Shown here: positions 42,876 to 56,625 of the stretch, piece after piece | Position numbering within the stretch: position 1 is the first letter of the stretch | How the letters are laid out: every line of letters starts with the position of its first letter | Assembly: GCA_035236585.1 (NCBI GenBank) | Contig: CP141128.1 | Location: forward strand, 27,495,618-27,559,617 | Length of the DNA stretch: 64,000 nucleotides | Reading direction: 5' to 3' | Source of the DNA: Warburgia ugandensis | Lineage: Eukaryota > Streptophyta > Magnoliopsida > Canellales > Canellaceae | Notes under the pieces: generated by a model | Database searches by the model: none | What the model saw: only the letters and a program-made list of their open reading frames with translations | Told to the model about the DNA's origin: nothing | Translations under genes and position numbers: made by a program

Positions 42876-43383
42876 TCAGATGAATGGATGCATTTGGGGG
42901 AGAGGAACAGCCTGATAAGAAGTATTCTCTGTCGGAACCTGCAATGAAGGCCTCTCGGAGCTTTGCCTATGCCGGAAGCCTCTTCTGCTGCCGGAATCCG
43001 AAGGATTAGGTGGAGGCTGTTGAAATGGGCGCCCCCAGCTTGACTCACCCTCAACAGGGACCAATGGGTATGGTTCAAATTGATCCCATTCCCGCGCATA
43101 GAAACGGCTTCCTATAGTGTTCTCTGCATCCTGAATATTCCTTTGTCGAGCAGTTCCTGAGAAAGGAAACATGTAGAAACCAGTATGGTCGGGTGACGAT
43201 GGTGGTGGCCCTGGTGCCAAGCCCCTTGGACCAGTGTTGGGCCTCCTCGTAGAAGAAAACATGGGGGCTCTCGTACCCCAGCTGCGCTGTTGATGGTAGC
43301 CACGGGGACCATGGACTTGTGCTTGACTGCGAGAGTTACCAAGATAGGGTGGGGCCACTGAGGAAAAGCCTGAGCCACCAGAT
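42876..43383 (-). CDS. RFI2: RFI2-like gene, last exon with stop
   Basis: Acceptor ttccag at 43389-43384; the exon begins inside a Gly/Ser codon (HG-SGGSGFSSVAPPYLGNS). 508 nt encode a Gly/Ser/Pro/Arg-rich tail with YHQQRSWGTRAP, PSSPDHTGFYMFPFSG, QDAENTIGSRFYAREWDQF, ESSWGRPFQQ and GFRHRQSSERPS. The stop TGA is at 42876-42878. The open frame seen at 43112-43420 is an out-of-frame shadow of this exon. Confidence 0.92.
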
Positions 43384-46300
43384 CTGGAAATAAAGAATGA
43401 GAAGAGTCAGTGGCAGCCATGTGGATTCAGAAGAGGCACCGACCCAATGCTGGTAATTTTACCCCAGATGTGACAATATCACTAATCAATAAGTCGAACA
43501 TCACTGAACTTCCAACTGAAAACAAAGTACTGACTGTAAGCAGAACTACCATACAGATAAGTAAGATCCAGTAGAACTTTGATAGCTCATCCATGAGTAA
43601 CTACAAACATCTGGGCTGGCAGTTCAGAGATTCCAATGGCTTTCTAATGGCAGGTTTCAGCATTTAGGTAGGCACTCCAACACTTTAAGTGAAGGGCAAT
43701 GAACTTGAACTTGAACTACCAATCCACATGAATATAATGAATCTTGAGATTGGAGGTGATTCTGATCTGGTGATTTCCACTGGATTGCAGGGAAGTGCAC
43801 TGGCACCACCACAAGATCCCTAGAAATCATCAAGATGATCATAAAGATCCAACTGTCACCCAGACCCACATGTATTGAGAGGCCAATGAGCTAAAAAGGG
43901 GCAGCCCCAGTGCACGAAGCTCCAGCGTATGCAGGGTTCGGGGAAGGGGCAGACCACAAGGGTCAATAGTATGCAGCCTTACCTTGCATTTTGCAAGAGG
44001 CTGTTTCCACGCCTTGAACCCATGACCTCAAGGTCACATGACAACAACTCTACCATTGCACCAAGGTTCCCCTTCTAGAGAGGCCAATGAGGTGGCAAGC
44101 CTAAATCCTCACGTTTGGTAAAGAAGATGATGTGATGGTTAGTGCTTTCTTCTCCCATAGGCAAACCTAATAATAGCAAAATCTAGATCTTTCAAATTGA
44201 CATTTGAAGTCTTACCCATGCGCAAAAAGAAACGGATGAGCAAAAGATCCAGCCCTTGGTAGACCAACAGAATCAGCTCTTGTTAACCTTAGTGTAGCAG
44301 AAGAAACTGATGCCTGATCGGTACCATTTACCCAACTTCTAGTAGGGTGCTCCCAGTTGTGATAAGGTAGATCAACAGCAGGAAAAGCATGTGAATTTGG
44401 GATGTCAGAAGGCCCAGAGAGACTACTCCAGTGATGATGAAAGGTAGGGCCATCTCCAGCACTTTCGGGAGAGTTTGAGGAAAATGAAGGTTGAATGGGT
44501 TGGATATAAGCCATATATGGGCAAGAATGACCAGCCGATGAAGCAGCAGTGTGTTCAGCAAAGGTGGCATGATGTCCTATCAGATCATGATCTACAAAAG
44601 AAAATCCACGGAAATACCAATTAGAAGTCGTCTAATTGATACTAAATTAAGTTGGGAACAAGAAAGACTCACAAGCAGTTGATGGCGACTCCCCTTCCCT
44701 GAAACATTTTAGAAACAAGTGACAGTCAAGCAGCTTGCAATGCAAAATGTTAACCTAGGAATGGTTTCTTTATATATAATGTCATTGGCCCAGCTTAAGC
44801 AACTCGGTAACTTGAAGAATGTCATGTCAGAAATATTACTTGGCCTCAAGAATTGGAAGTCTGGTAAATGTTTAACATCATTAGTGGACATGTACAGGAT
44901 ACTCATCAAGGAATTTGCCAACACCCACCCGCACAATGTCATTGAAATTGCATATCATAAATTAGAAACATAAATGTTTAACATCATCATATGACATGTA
45001 TAGTATACAGTAATCATCAAGGATTTTGTAACTAACATCTGGACAATGACATTGAAATTTTCTATATTAAATTGGAAACCGTAACTTAAATTGGAAATTG
45101 AAAAATAGCATTATTATCTACCACGGGAATTTGAAAGTGTTCAAATATAAATCATAAATTAGAGTAGAATATCATACTCAAGAGATCATATAGTCACTGG
45201 TGTGTTATAGCCTTTACGTCTATAACTGCACAAGCCTGTGTAGGGCATCAAACAGATTTTCAATGACCCAAAATGCTAGTTAACTAGGATCAACCATAGA
45301 CAGACACAACCCAAAGGTCCCTTGGTTACTGAAAGATGCTGCGAAATCTCCACATCAGCCAATCATACTTGGATAGACGCTTGAGAAACTAAAGAAGTGA
45401 ACAGGCCAATTTCAGCCACAAATTTATCTTCATGTAATTAGGGAGGTCAGCACTAGAAAATAAACAATTTCGCATATAGAGATGGGCAGTAGGAGTTGCA
45501 CAAGGGACAATTAGAGAAGCAGACTCCATTATAGACCATTTCTGCACCACCTGAGCCATTTATCATGTTCAGCATACAACAATTAGGCAACACGAGAAAT
45601 CTATGCATTCAGATGATTTGTACTTGTGTTTTTATCTTTGAACAAATTAATAAAGACTGATGGTTGCTGTTTTCAACTCAAAAAAGGGTTAAAAGCACCC
45701 AATGGGCATGATATTTGGTAATTAGCCTAAGTTTAGATCTAAAAGGAAATATCAACATGATCAAGAAAAGCTGGAGTTTTACTTCTCTACACGCACTTGA
45801 GTGCCTAATTTTACCAGGACTATATGCATATAGAGAGTGATATATTCACCCCTTTAGACAAGTATACTGGATATCATGAGCTGGGCAACTTATTTTGATA
45901 CAAGCTACACAAGTGCACACTCATTTTTCTCATCCATTCTTTCTCACCACGTGCCTCTCCAACATGGAGATATGGATGGCAAAAGGTAAACCATACTGAC
46001 CTTTTTAGCAATCAAGACAATTGATCTTGGAGTCTCTATCTCACAGTCTTTATCACAAAATCAAATCCATCAAATTAGTAAATTGTTCAATTGAAATACT
46101 CTGTTCATTTTTCGTCCATTCTTTCGTACCACGTGGCTCCCCAACATGGAGATATGGACAGCTAAAGGCAAAACATGCTGACTTCTTTAGCAATCGAGAA
46201 CATAAATCTTGGAGTTCTTCTTTCTCACCAAGTGGCTACCTAACATGGAGATATGGATGGCTAAAGATAAACCATGCCGACTTCTTTAGCAATCGAGACC

Positions 46301-49300
46301 ATCAATCTTGGAGTTCTATCTCACGTAGGTTTTATCCCAAAATCAAATCATCAAATTAGTAAATTGCTCAATTGAAATAATTTCTGTTCATTTTACAACT
46401 CAAAAGAACAAACCCAAGATCATCTATAAGATGAGATGTTTGGACTGACGGACAGACAGACAGATGGACACACAGACAAATAGATAGATTTCCGCAAACA
46501 TATAGGTGCTCTAGCTGATGATTTAAGTTATTTGAATCTAGATCTTTTATCATTTGTTATGTGGTTTTACCATTTTTAGGATAATTTGGTGCAATGTCCT
46601 TCCTCATTGAAGATATAGCGTTAACATTTAGGAGGATTCTTTCTTGGCGGACAATTATTTTTTCATCTTACATACGTTTCTTTTTAAATGGATTATTTCT
46701 TCTTCTTTAAACCTTTCTTCTTTGGTTTCTCAGATGATCTACAGCATCCAAATCTCCACTGAACTTGTAGTAATTGGTTGCAGTATTTTCCATTTACTTG
46801 TTTTTTCACTTGTCAAGTGGCATGCAAGGTTAGGCAATGATCTACTACCTGTGCTAAAGCATAATTTATTCCATTTCCCAAAGTATCTTCTCCTTTTGTT
46901 CTTTCCAAGAACTTTTTATAACCAGTATTACATATTTAATACCATGGAGGGGAAGTTTATGAAAGTATTTGTTAAGCCAAAAGACTGACTGATTGCCATT
47001 AAGCTTATTATTTAATTCTTGAAATCATTTAGAACACTCCTTCTTTCTTTACGTTACAGAGTTCTAGCTTTGTTAGCTGATTCTATGCATCTGATGGGAG
47101 ATCATACAGATCAAGGGTACCGCATAACTCTGCTCTTATTATTACAGCAAATTCTGGCAGAAAAGTTTCTTTGGAATTAAAATATTGAAAGTAGGTTAGC
47201 TTTCTACCACTTTCCTTTATCTGAATTCTCCGTGTAATGCAGCAGCAAAATGATCTAAAAAGTTTTCTTGTGACCATGTGATTTTATTATGATGTACAAA
47301 GACTGCCCAGTCATCTATCTGCCGTTCATAGCCTTTATATGCTATTTGTCTTAGATCTAAATACGTACCATTTGAAGCTATTGGTTGCTTTATATATATA
47401 TAGACATACATACAAACATACATATATGTATGTACGTACCTACATATACACATACACATCATCATCATCATCACCAAGACTTTATCCCAATAAGGGGCCG
47501 GCCAAATGAATCTTGTTCCTCCATTCCTCTCTATTAAGTACCATGGCTCTATCTAGTCCTAAAGTTTATGAATCTTTTCTCACCACTTCTATCCACATTC
47601 TTTTGGGCCTTCCCCTTGTCCTTTCAGAACCTTTTACTCGTATTGTCTCACTCCTTCTAACTAGTGCAATTTTTGGTCTTCCTTGGACATATTCAAACCA
47701 TCTAAGTCTAATCTTCCTCATCTTATTGCCTATTGGTGCTATTCCTAATTCTATCCTTTCTTGTCTTCCCACTCATCCATCTCAACATCCTCATTTCTGC
47801 TATACTCATCATATAAGCATGATGTTCTTTAACTGCCCATCACGCTGATCCACAGAACATGGACAGCCTTATAGCCATCCTATAGAATTTTCCTTTTAAT
47901 TTGAGTGAAACCCACTAATCATACAAAACTCTAGATGCATATCTCCGCTTGGATTCTCTAGATAACCTCCCTCTCAATCTCTTCATTCTCATGAATCATC
48001 AATCCTAAGTACCGAAAGTGGTCTTTTAAGGGGACTTCATGGTTATCAATCTTGACTAGTGCTCCACTCCTACTCTTCTTGCTAAAATTGCACTCCATAT
48101 ACTCTATCTTGGTTCGCCTTATTTTAAATCCTTTAAGTTCTAATGCTTCTCTCCATAACTCTAGCTTTGTATCTACGCCCTCCCTTGTTTCATCAATTAA
48201 AACTATATCATCTGCAAATAGCATGCACCATAGAATCTCCTTGTGCAGATGTTTTATTAACTCATTTATAACCAACGTAAAAAGGCATGGGCTCAATGCC
48301 GATCCTTGGTGTAATCCTACAGTGATAGGAAAATCGCCAGTCTCTCCGCTAGTGGTCTTAGCATTTGTTACCGCTCCCTAATACATATCTTTAATCATGT
48401 CTATATACCCCAGAGAAACCCCTCTATCGCCCAACCCTCCATATTAACTCTCTAAGGACCCTATCACAAGCTCTCTAATTCAATAAAGACCATGTGGAGG
48501 TCCTTCCTCCTCTCCCTATATTTCTCTATCAATAGGCTTAGTAAGAAAATAGCTTCCATAGTAGACCTCCGAGGCATGAAACCAAACTGGTTCTTCCATA
48601 CACTTGTCTCATGTCGTAGCCTCTTCTCAATCACTCTTTCAAAAAGCTTCATAGTATGGTTCATAAGTTTGATCCCTTGATAATTAGTGCAGCTCTGTCT
48701 CCTTTATTCTTATAAATTGGTACAATAGAGCTCTTTTGTTTGATCTCGTCATCTTTGACTAGTACCATTTTATCATCACTTTTAATTCACTTAACGTGGT
48801 CATCTAAGTCCTTTCCCTTCTGTTGTCTTTTTTTTGCAAATTTAACACCTTTCTCACTTTCTCTTGATCTTAGTCTATTATAGAGATCATCATATGTCTT
48901 AAGTTTGGCCTCTCTATTCTCTTAGCAACCTTTTTAGCATTCTTATACTGTTCATAGTTTTCATTATTTATAGTCTTCTACCATGCTTTAAAACACACCC
49001 GTTTTTCTTTAATAACTTTTTGCACTGTTTCACTCCACCACCAAGTTTCCTCTACTAATTGCCTTTTACCTTTAGATACTCCTTGGACATCTTTTGCCAG
49101 TTTTTTAATGGACTCAGCCATACTAATCCACAAGGTGTTCACTTCTGTTTCATTATTCCAGTTTTCTTCTCTCATCAAATTATTTGTGAGGTTATTTTCT
49201 CCCATTTTAAGTTCCACCACTTAGTTTTTGGACACTTATTAAGTTCATTTCCTTTCTTCCATCTTTTAGTGTAGATATCCATAACCATTAGCTTATATTG

Positions 49301-49815
49301 TGAGGTTAAACTCTCACCAGGTATCACCTTACAATCTTTACACATTGATCTTTTGGTATTCCTAATAAAAGAGTCTATTTGACTTTTATGGAATCTACTT
49401 TTAAAGGTTATTAAGTGTTCATCCCTCTTTTTAAAGAATGTGTTTGCAAGGGATAGGTTATATGCCAAAGCAAAATCAAAGATAGCTTCCCTCATCTCAT
49501 TTCATTCTTCGATACCATACTCTCCATGTATCCTATCATATCCTTCATTTTCTTTTCCTCCATAGCCATTTAAGTCTGCTCCTATAAATATCCCCTCTAT
49601 GTTTGGAATTTCTTACATGACTCCCTCCATATCTTTCCAAAACTGTCTCTTGATTATATATATCTTCTAACCCTACTTGTGGTGTGTATGAACTTATAAC
49701 ATTTATGATCTGCTCTCCTAGAATAAGTTTTATTAATATTATAATTCTATCACTAGTTCTTTTAACGTCCACAGCTATATCCTTTAATTCTTTATCCACC
49801 ACTATTCACATGCAA

Positions 49816-49879
<64 letters not shown>

Positions 49880-52800
49880 GGGGAGGGGGGAGAAAATTAT
49901 TTCAAGGCAAAAAACAAATTCAATAAACCCCAATCCATGCCAGTTAATCCGTAGTTGTCAATCCCGAAAATATCCAAAATGTAGAAAATGAAGAACAACT
50001 AGGGAAATAAGTAGCAAACACCAAAACAATCAAATTCAATCAATTATATTCAACAATATTCAAGTGCTGAAAATTACTGTAATTATGTTAAATAAAGCTA
50101 ACAGTAGGCAAAACTACAGAACACAGCAAATATTCAACAAATAATCCATAAAATATGGGTCAATCTCACCAAAAACAGTAGTAATGGGATAGTTTTTGCC
50201 TGATTTTGACTTCTTTCAGCATATCTTTGGCAAATAATCCGGGGTTTTGAAGGTTTTCTTTGCTGCAACAGTGGATTTGTAGTTGCAGACTCCAGGGAAC
50301 TTGAAAACATCAACAAACATTCACCCAAATCACGCAAAAACACTACAAACACAGTTTTTTTTGCATGTCTAAAACTCCTTTAATCTATTTTTCCTCAATA
50401 ATGACAAGATCAAGAAATCCCACTTCATCTTCTTCATTGGAAATGTCAGGATAGTTGCAGTTTTGAGAGAAATTTTCATGAACTCTTCAAAATCCAAACA
50501 AAATCTAAGAAAAAACAGATATGTCCTGATTGCAAGACAAACAATCAATTCAATTTTTTTCAAAGAAAAAAAGCAGTTTTATTCAATATCTGGATCATCC
50601 TCTTCATCTGGCTGCAGTTAGAGCATAACAGTGAGAATGAAGAAGAAAGAAGGGGGATAGTGGGTTCTTGGTCAACTAGATCCTGCCTAAAAAGGTGGAA
50701 TACTGTTTTGACTAAAATACCCGTACATTTTAGATGTTAAGACAAAGTAATTGATAGTAATTTAGGGGGAAAAAATCTAAAACAGTTCGCTTTAAAATAC
50801 CTAACCAAAATGACAATTCCAGCTGGGACATTATATCAGGCAGTATAGCAGTTATACATCATTCTGGCCAGTATTTTTCCAGGACTGGTATTGCATTTTC
50901 TTGTATCAGGATAGTCGCAGTATTTTTCCAGCTGATGAAATCACATAATCTTATAACAGTATGATATCTAATATTTAACCATATAATTCTATTTAGATAT
51001 GATTTTACATAATTTTCCATGTACTTATTTCTACCTAAATATTGCAGTATGCTATCTTTATTGTGAATTATTAGTTTGTTGTTATTCTGTCAAGCACATC
51101 AAGCAATTATCTATGTGCATTCTGTTATTGGTATTTACCACTAATCAAAAGAAATTACGGAAAAATAAATAAATTTTAGGAAAATATAACAAAAAAGAGC
51201 ATAATGGTAAAAAAAAATTGTAAGGCTAATATTGACTAATTTCCAATAGAGGCTAGTAATTTAGTTACTAATCATAATAATCCGGAACTAGAATGAAAAT
51301 CAAAACCAGGTCTTCCTAACAAACATGATTCTAAATAGAGAACCTAGAACTAACCCAATATTACCTCATTCCTTTTTCACTCTTCCTCTTCTTCTTCTGC
51401 TTCTTCTTCTTGATGGTTGCTTGTGGTCTTCTCACTACTACTAATCATAAGCTTACAATATTTTGTTGTTTTCCTCAAAAAAGGAACTAGTTAAACACAC
51501 TCATCAAGTACATTAGAAAAATAAACTTCTGATGCCTTGTAGATAGGAAAAGAATTGCAATTAAATTTAGCACATTATATAATCCCTATTGGATTGCAAG
51601 GAAAAATGCTCAATTCGATACATATTATGAAATTATTAGTATATACTATCAGAATAAATGAACCGGTTTGATCATCAGAAAGGTGGCCCTTATCATACCA
51701 AATGTGAAGCACATCTAATTGGATCTTTTTAGGGCCTTTGGCTAGCTTGACTTAGCTCTGAATTACACAGGGTATATCTTTCAATGATTTGCTACAATCT
51801 AGTATCCTGTAAAATAGCTGATCTGAATTACATGATTTAGATCGTCCAAAGATCTAGCATCTACAATCTAGTATTTCAGTAAAATAGTTAACCTAGTTAA
51901 TTATAATCATAACATCTCTATTTGAATCTAGTATAGATATCACATAGATACTATAAAAACAAAGGTCCCATCCCCAAGATAAATGATATAGGAGATTGTA
52001 AAAAGAAAAAATGGTAGAAAAAGGGTCGGATTGAAAAGCTTGAATCAGGCTGGCTAAGTTCTATATTTTAAGCTACCACAATGCACAGAGATCACCAAAA
52101 CTTGGGTTCCGCTGTTCCTTATAGCCAGATGTACCATATGACCCAATGCAAATATACATCCTATGCCAACATAGAATTAGGTCCAACAAGAATGCACTCT
52201 ATCTTTTCTGAACAGAAATACAAATGGTCCATGGTAGCTATTGGAGTTCAGTGTTTTGAAAAGTTAATAGAAACATAGAATCAATCTAATTTTTAGCCCA
52301 AAAATGTGAGAAGCAAAAGAAAAAATCCCCAAACGTCAGAGATTTTTCTTATTTACACTAAACAAACCCATATTCAAGCCAAATATTTTAGATGCAAAAA
52401 AAAAAAAAAAAAATGGAAAAATATCAAATGGAAAAGAAAATTTTTGGGGATTTTCTTATTTGGCTAAAACAAAACCCCCCCCAAGACGTTAGAGAACAAA
52501 CCAAACTTATTTACATTAAAATAGATACCATACTAAAACCCAAAAGTAAAAAGGACACCGACTAGAAAAGAAAACAGACAAAAAAAAAGTATCTTTCTTT
52601 TTTAGACAATATATATCCAATATCTTGCCCAATATATTTCAGATTTTTGTATTCGTTAAACCCCTGCAGCTCATAATACGGCCATGTTTGGACTGATATT
52701 CTAGGTATTTTCCACTGGCCATTAAAATCAGCCAAAAATTATAAAGTTGAGTTTGATTTCCGTGATATAATTAGTGATTTTTCGGTTATCATGGAAATAT

Positions 52801-54009
52801 TTTGCTTTATATTTTGCTCTATGCTCTTAGTAACTAACTGGTTCTGGTGTCGTATCAAATATAAGAGTAGGATTTGATAAGCAGAGGAGACTTGCCATCA
52901 CTGCCTACCAGTTCTCATAGTGGTCCAGATGTCAATGACTAGCAATAAGTAGAGTTCAACCTAAATCAGAACTTTTACAAAGAAGAAAATGCAGGTGTAA
53001 CTAGGGCTGCCAATAGGTCAGATACCACTGTTCATATCCATTCCAATAAATTACATTGGTTCGGATATGGATCTGGATAGTAATTTGAATTTTAATATTC
53101 TATTCTGTATTCATTCCATTCTGTTCAGTTTAGATAGTGGATTATCCATTCCGTTTGGAATAGCTAATTTATTTTTTAAAAGCAACAAAATTGTTAGAAT
53201 TTCTTTGCACCATTATCCAACTCGAGATGAAGTTGAAGAAGTTTATCTATATTCCTTTCTCCCAGTTGTTTGAGTTTCATTTAATTAAGATCTTTTAATG
53301 ATCCTATTAAAATTTCAAATGCAAATATTTGTAAAATTCTATTATCCTTTCCGTTAAAAGTTGCATATTGATGAATATAACTCCTACTTATATATTGCTT
53401 AATGATTGTTAACAAATAAGTGCAATGTACCTTAAACTTAGGATCAATGATTCATGAGAGTGGAGAGATTGAGAGGGAGGTCACTCAGAGAATCCAAACA
53501 GGTTAGAACAAATGGAGATGTGCATCTGGAGTTTTGTGTGATCGGCGGTTGCCACTCAAACTAAAAGGAAATTTCTATAGGATGGCCATAAGGCCGGCCA
53601 TGCTCTATGGATCAAAGTGTTGGGCAGTTAAGGAACATCATGCTCATAGGATGAGCGTCGCAGAAATGAAGATGTTGAGATGGATGAGTGGTAAGACAAG
53701 AAAGGATAGAATTAGAAATGAAAATATTGGAGGAAATTTAGGGGTAACACCAATAGGTAACAAGATGAGAGAGATTAGATTTAGATGGTTTGGACATGTT
53801 CAAAGGAGACCAACAACGGCACCGATTAGAAGGAATGAGGCAATACAAATAGAATGTTCTAAAAAAGCAAGGGCAAGGCCCAAAAGAACGTGGATAGAAG
53901 TGGTTAGGAAAGATTTAAAAACTTTGGGACTAAATGAAGCCATGGTACTTAATAGAGAGGAATGGAGGAATAAGATTCATGTGGCTGACCCCTAATTGGG
54001 ATAAGGTCT

Positions 54010-54049
<40 letters not shown>

Positions 54050-56358
54050 GTGCAATGTACCTTAAGGAAGGCAAAATGTTTGTTTGTGGAAACTACAAAT
54101 AACGAGTTAGTAATTCTTTCGAACTTGTTAGTCATCTAGTGCATTTGGTCGCAAACAACAAGGCGTTGTCCTCATTACGCTTGGTCAAAGGTCCAAGGTG
54201 GCATTTTCCCCATTGTTTGGAGATTTCAAGTAGATTTAGGATTTAGAATAATAGGTTCTAGGTAGTTTGCTTCATAATTCTTCATTATAACTAAAAAAGA
54301 AAAAGGAAAACAAGAGTTAATGATGACTACAAGTATTGATTTATAAAAGTCTCTTAATGTATTGAAATTACCAAATTATTTGCTTGTAGAAAAGTTCCAA
54401 GAATATTTGGATCCCAAGATAAATGTAACAAACATACAAAAGACAAAAGAAAAAGATAAATGTAACAACATGACAAATTTTTCTAGGAGAGAAGGTCTAG
54501 CGAATAGAATATAGGACTTCCAGCTATGGTTTTTGCAAATCTAAACCCTTCTCAATATGTGATTGCTAACATACTATGCATTGAAATTCTTGAGAAGCTG
54601 CGATGTGTTGGCAGCCCTAGTTGATAAGAAAGGGAAATAGTCAGTAATAAAGTTAAAACTCATAATAGATTCCTAAGAATAATTGAAATATAAATTTTTC
54701 CTAATTTTATAATATGAATAACTGAATACACACACATATAAGCTGACTAATTTGCCTCTCATTAATAATATAGTTAGATAAACATTGTAGAGGTATCTTA
54801 GTTCTATAAAAAATTATATTTCAAATTAGATAATCTGTGGATAGGAGCTCTCATTCCATTAAAAACAGATGTAGACATTCAAAATCAATTCCATATCCAT
54901 CCATGGACAGGATTTTCCATTCCATATCTTATCCATTCAGATCAGTTCCATTCAGATAGTGGATAATCAATTCTAATAGGCACCCTAGGAGTAACTAGTG
55001 CACTTAACACATCTTACATGAAAAAGACTTGGCTAATTAGAAAAGTATCCTAGGTATAATTCCGCAAGAATTATACAAAAATGCCAACAAGGAGTTGGGA
55101 CTCAATGGCAAAAATTCAAATATGAGCTTATAGATGGGCAAACAACACTTACTCGAAAGATGAAGGAAGTCGTGCTACAGTACTAAATGGACACCACTGA
55201 AGTCCACTTGTCTGCAAAAGAATTTGGAACAAGAAAAAAAACACATGAACTAAGAAAGATAGCAAGATAATAAACAATGAAATGCACTCATGAAGAACCT
55301 GTCAATAAGAATTGCATTATTAATTTCTTTGCCAAAATCTAAATGGAACATCAAATAACAAGCCACCTCATAGAAATTCAACTACAATATTTCACATTTC
55401 ATATAGATAACCAGAGGCACAGCTGTAGCAAATTCACTAACCATTATAGAAGCAATAAAAATGTGATGCAGCCGTGGGCCATGGGTAGCACGTGAAAGAA
55501 AACTTGCAGGGTATGTGGCAGGCCTAGCTGGTTTAGAAGTATCCGCAAGCTTGTGTGGTTTCAGATTAACATATAATTGGATATGCTACAAAGTTTGATT
55601 TTGCATGCATACAAATTCATACATTACTACAAAAGAACAAATTGCCTACATGAGAAATGGCCAGAATTAGCTTTCCATCTTCAAGGGAACTCTAAAGCTA
55701 CAGTTTTTTCAATAAGAAAAATGAAGAAAAAGAGGGAAAAAAAGACAAAACAAGAAGGTATAAGCTTCTAAAATACTAGTCCCGACAGACTTAGCAGCAT
55801 CGAAGCAGTGATGTCAGCTAAACAACCACTCCGAAGGCACCTCTAGGATGATACAGTAGTAGAAATGCACGTGTATAGAAAGAATCCCATGTACATAGAA
55901 ATGCACAATAAGATGTATATAGAAAGAATCACATGAAAGGGTCATCTAAAACAAACAACCAATATTTATATAATCTTTTTGCATAAATAAAGACACAAAT
56001 GGACCATTTATGTAGGAGGCCAGTCCAATGAATTGCAGGTTTCGCCAATCAAGTGGCCAATGCAGTAGCCACTAAACAGCAGAGAAGATGCAAATATATA
56101 TCGATGTTAAGAAAAATGATAATGAAACCTATTTCAACCAATTAAACTATCATCAAGTTCTCTCCCATGAAGATCTCTGCCCAATAACAAGCTTTGACCA
56201 AAAGTCCAAACAAATGCCAAGCCTCACTACCATACTGATAGGATCAGATCTACATGGATGAGCCAAACTAGGCTTAAAGTACCATACTGATAGGATCAGA
56301 TCTACATGGATGAGCCAAACTAGGCTTAAAGTACCATACTTGAGAGCCCATAAAAGTG

Positions 56359-56397
<39 letters not shown>

Positions 56398-56413
56398 CCC
56401 ATAAAAGTGACCA

Positions 56414-56453
<40 letters not shown>

Positions 56454-56575
56454 ACAGATTTGTGTGATCTGTTGACCAGTTAATTAGCTTTAGTTTCCGT
56501 AAGTGCTTGTGCATAACAGCAACAGAAAAGTTGATCATTGATTAGCTTTAGTTTTATAGCCCATAAAAGTGACCA

Positions 56576-56625
<50 letters not shown>

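Larger units (their letters stand above)
53001..54620. mobile_element. hAT-like non-autonomous DNA transposon, interrupted by a LINE
   Basis: CTAGGGCTGCCAA at 53001-53013 is repeated in exact inverted form (TTGGCAGCCCTAG) at 54608-54620. TAGGGxTGxCAAT is a common terminal sequence of plant hAT elements. Without the 612 bp LINE insertion and its duplication the element is about 1 kb and has no transposase. An exact 8 bp target duplication is not evident. An alternative right end, GGCACCCTA at about 54980-54988, is flanked by 'aggagtaact', close to 'aggtgtaact' on the left, so the true right border is uncertain. Confidence 0.55.

Noticed and set aside
43112-43420. 102-codon minus-strand frame
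   Set aside because: Out-of-frame shadow of the last RFI2-like exon; it crosses the splice acceptor.
44719-44973. 84-codon + frame and 77-codon minus frame next to exon 4
   Set aside because: Both lie in intron 3 over a diverged tandem duplication and have no domain.
46644-46988. 114-codon frame containing KWHARLG, reminiscent of the Copia pre-integrase WHxRLGH motif
   Set aside because: Only six residues match, the following His is Asn, and no other Copia motif is nearby.
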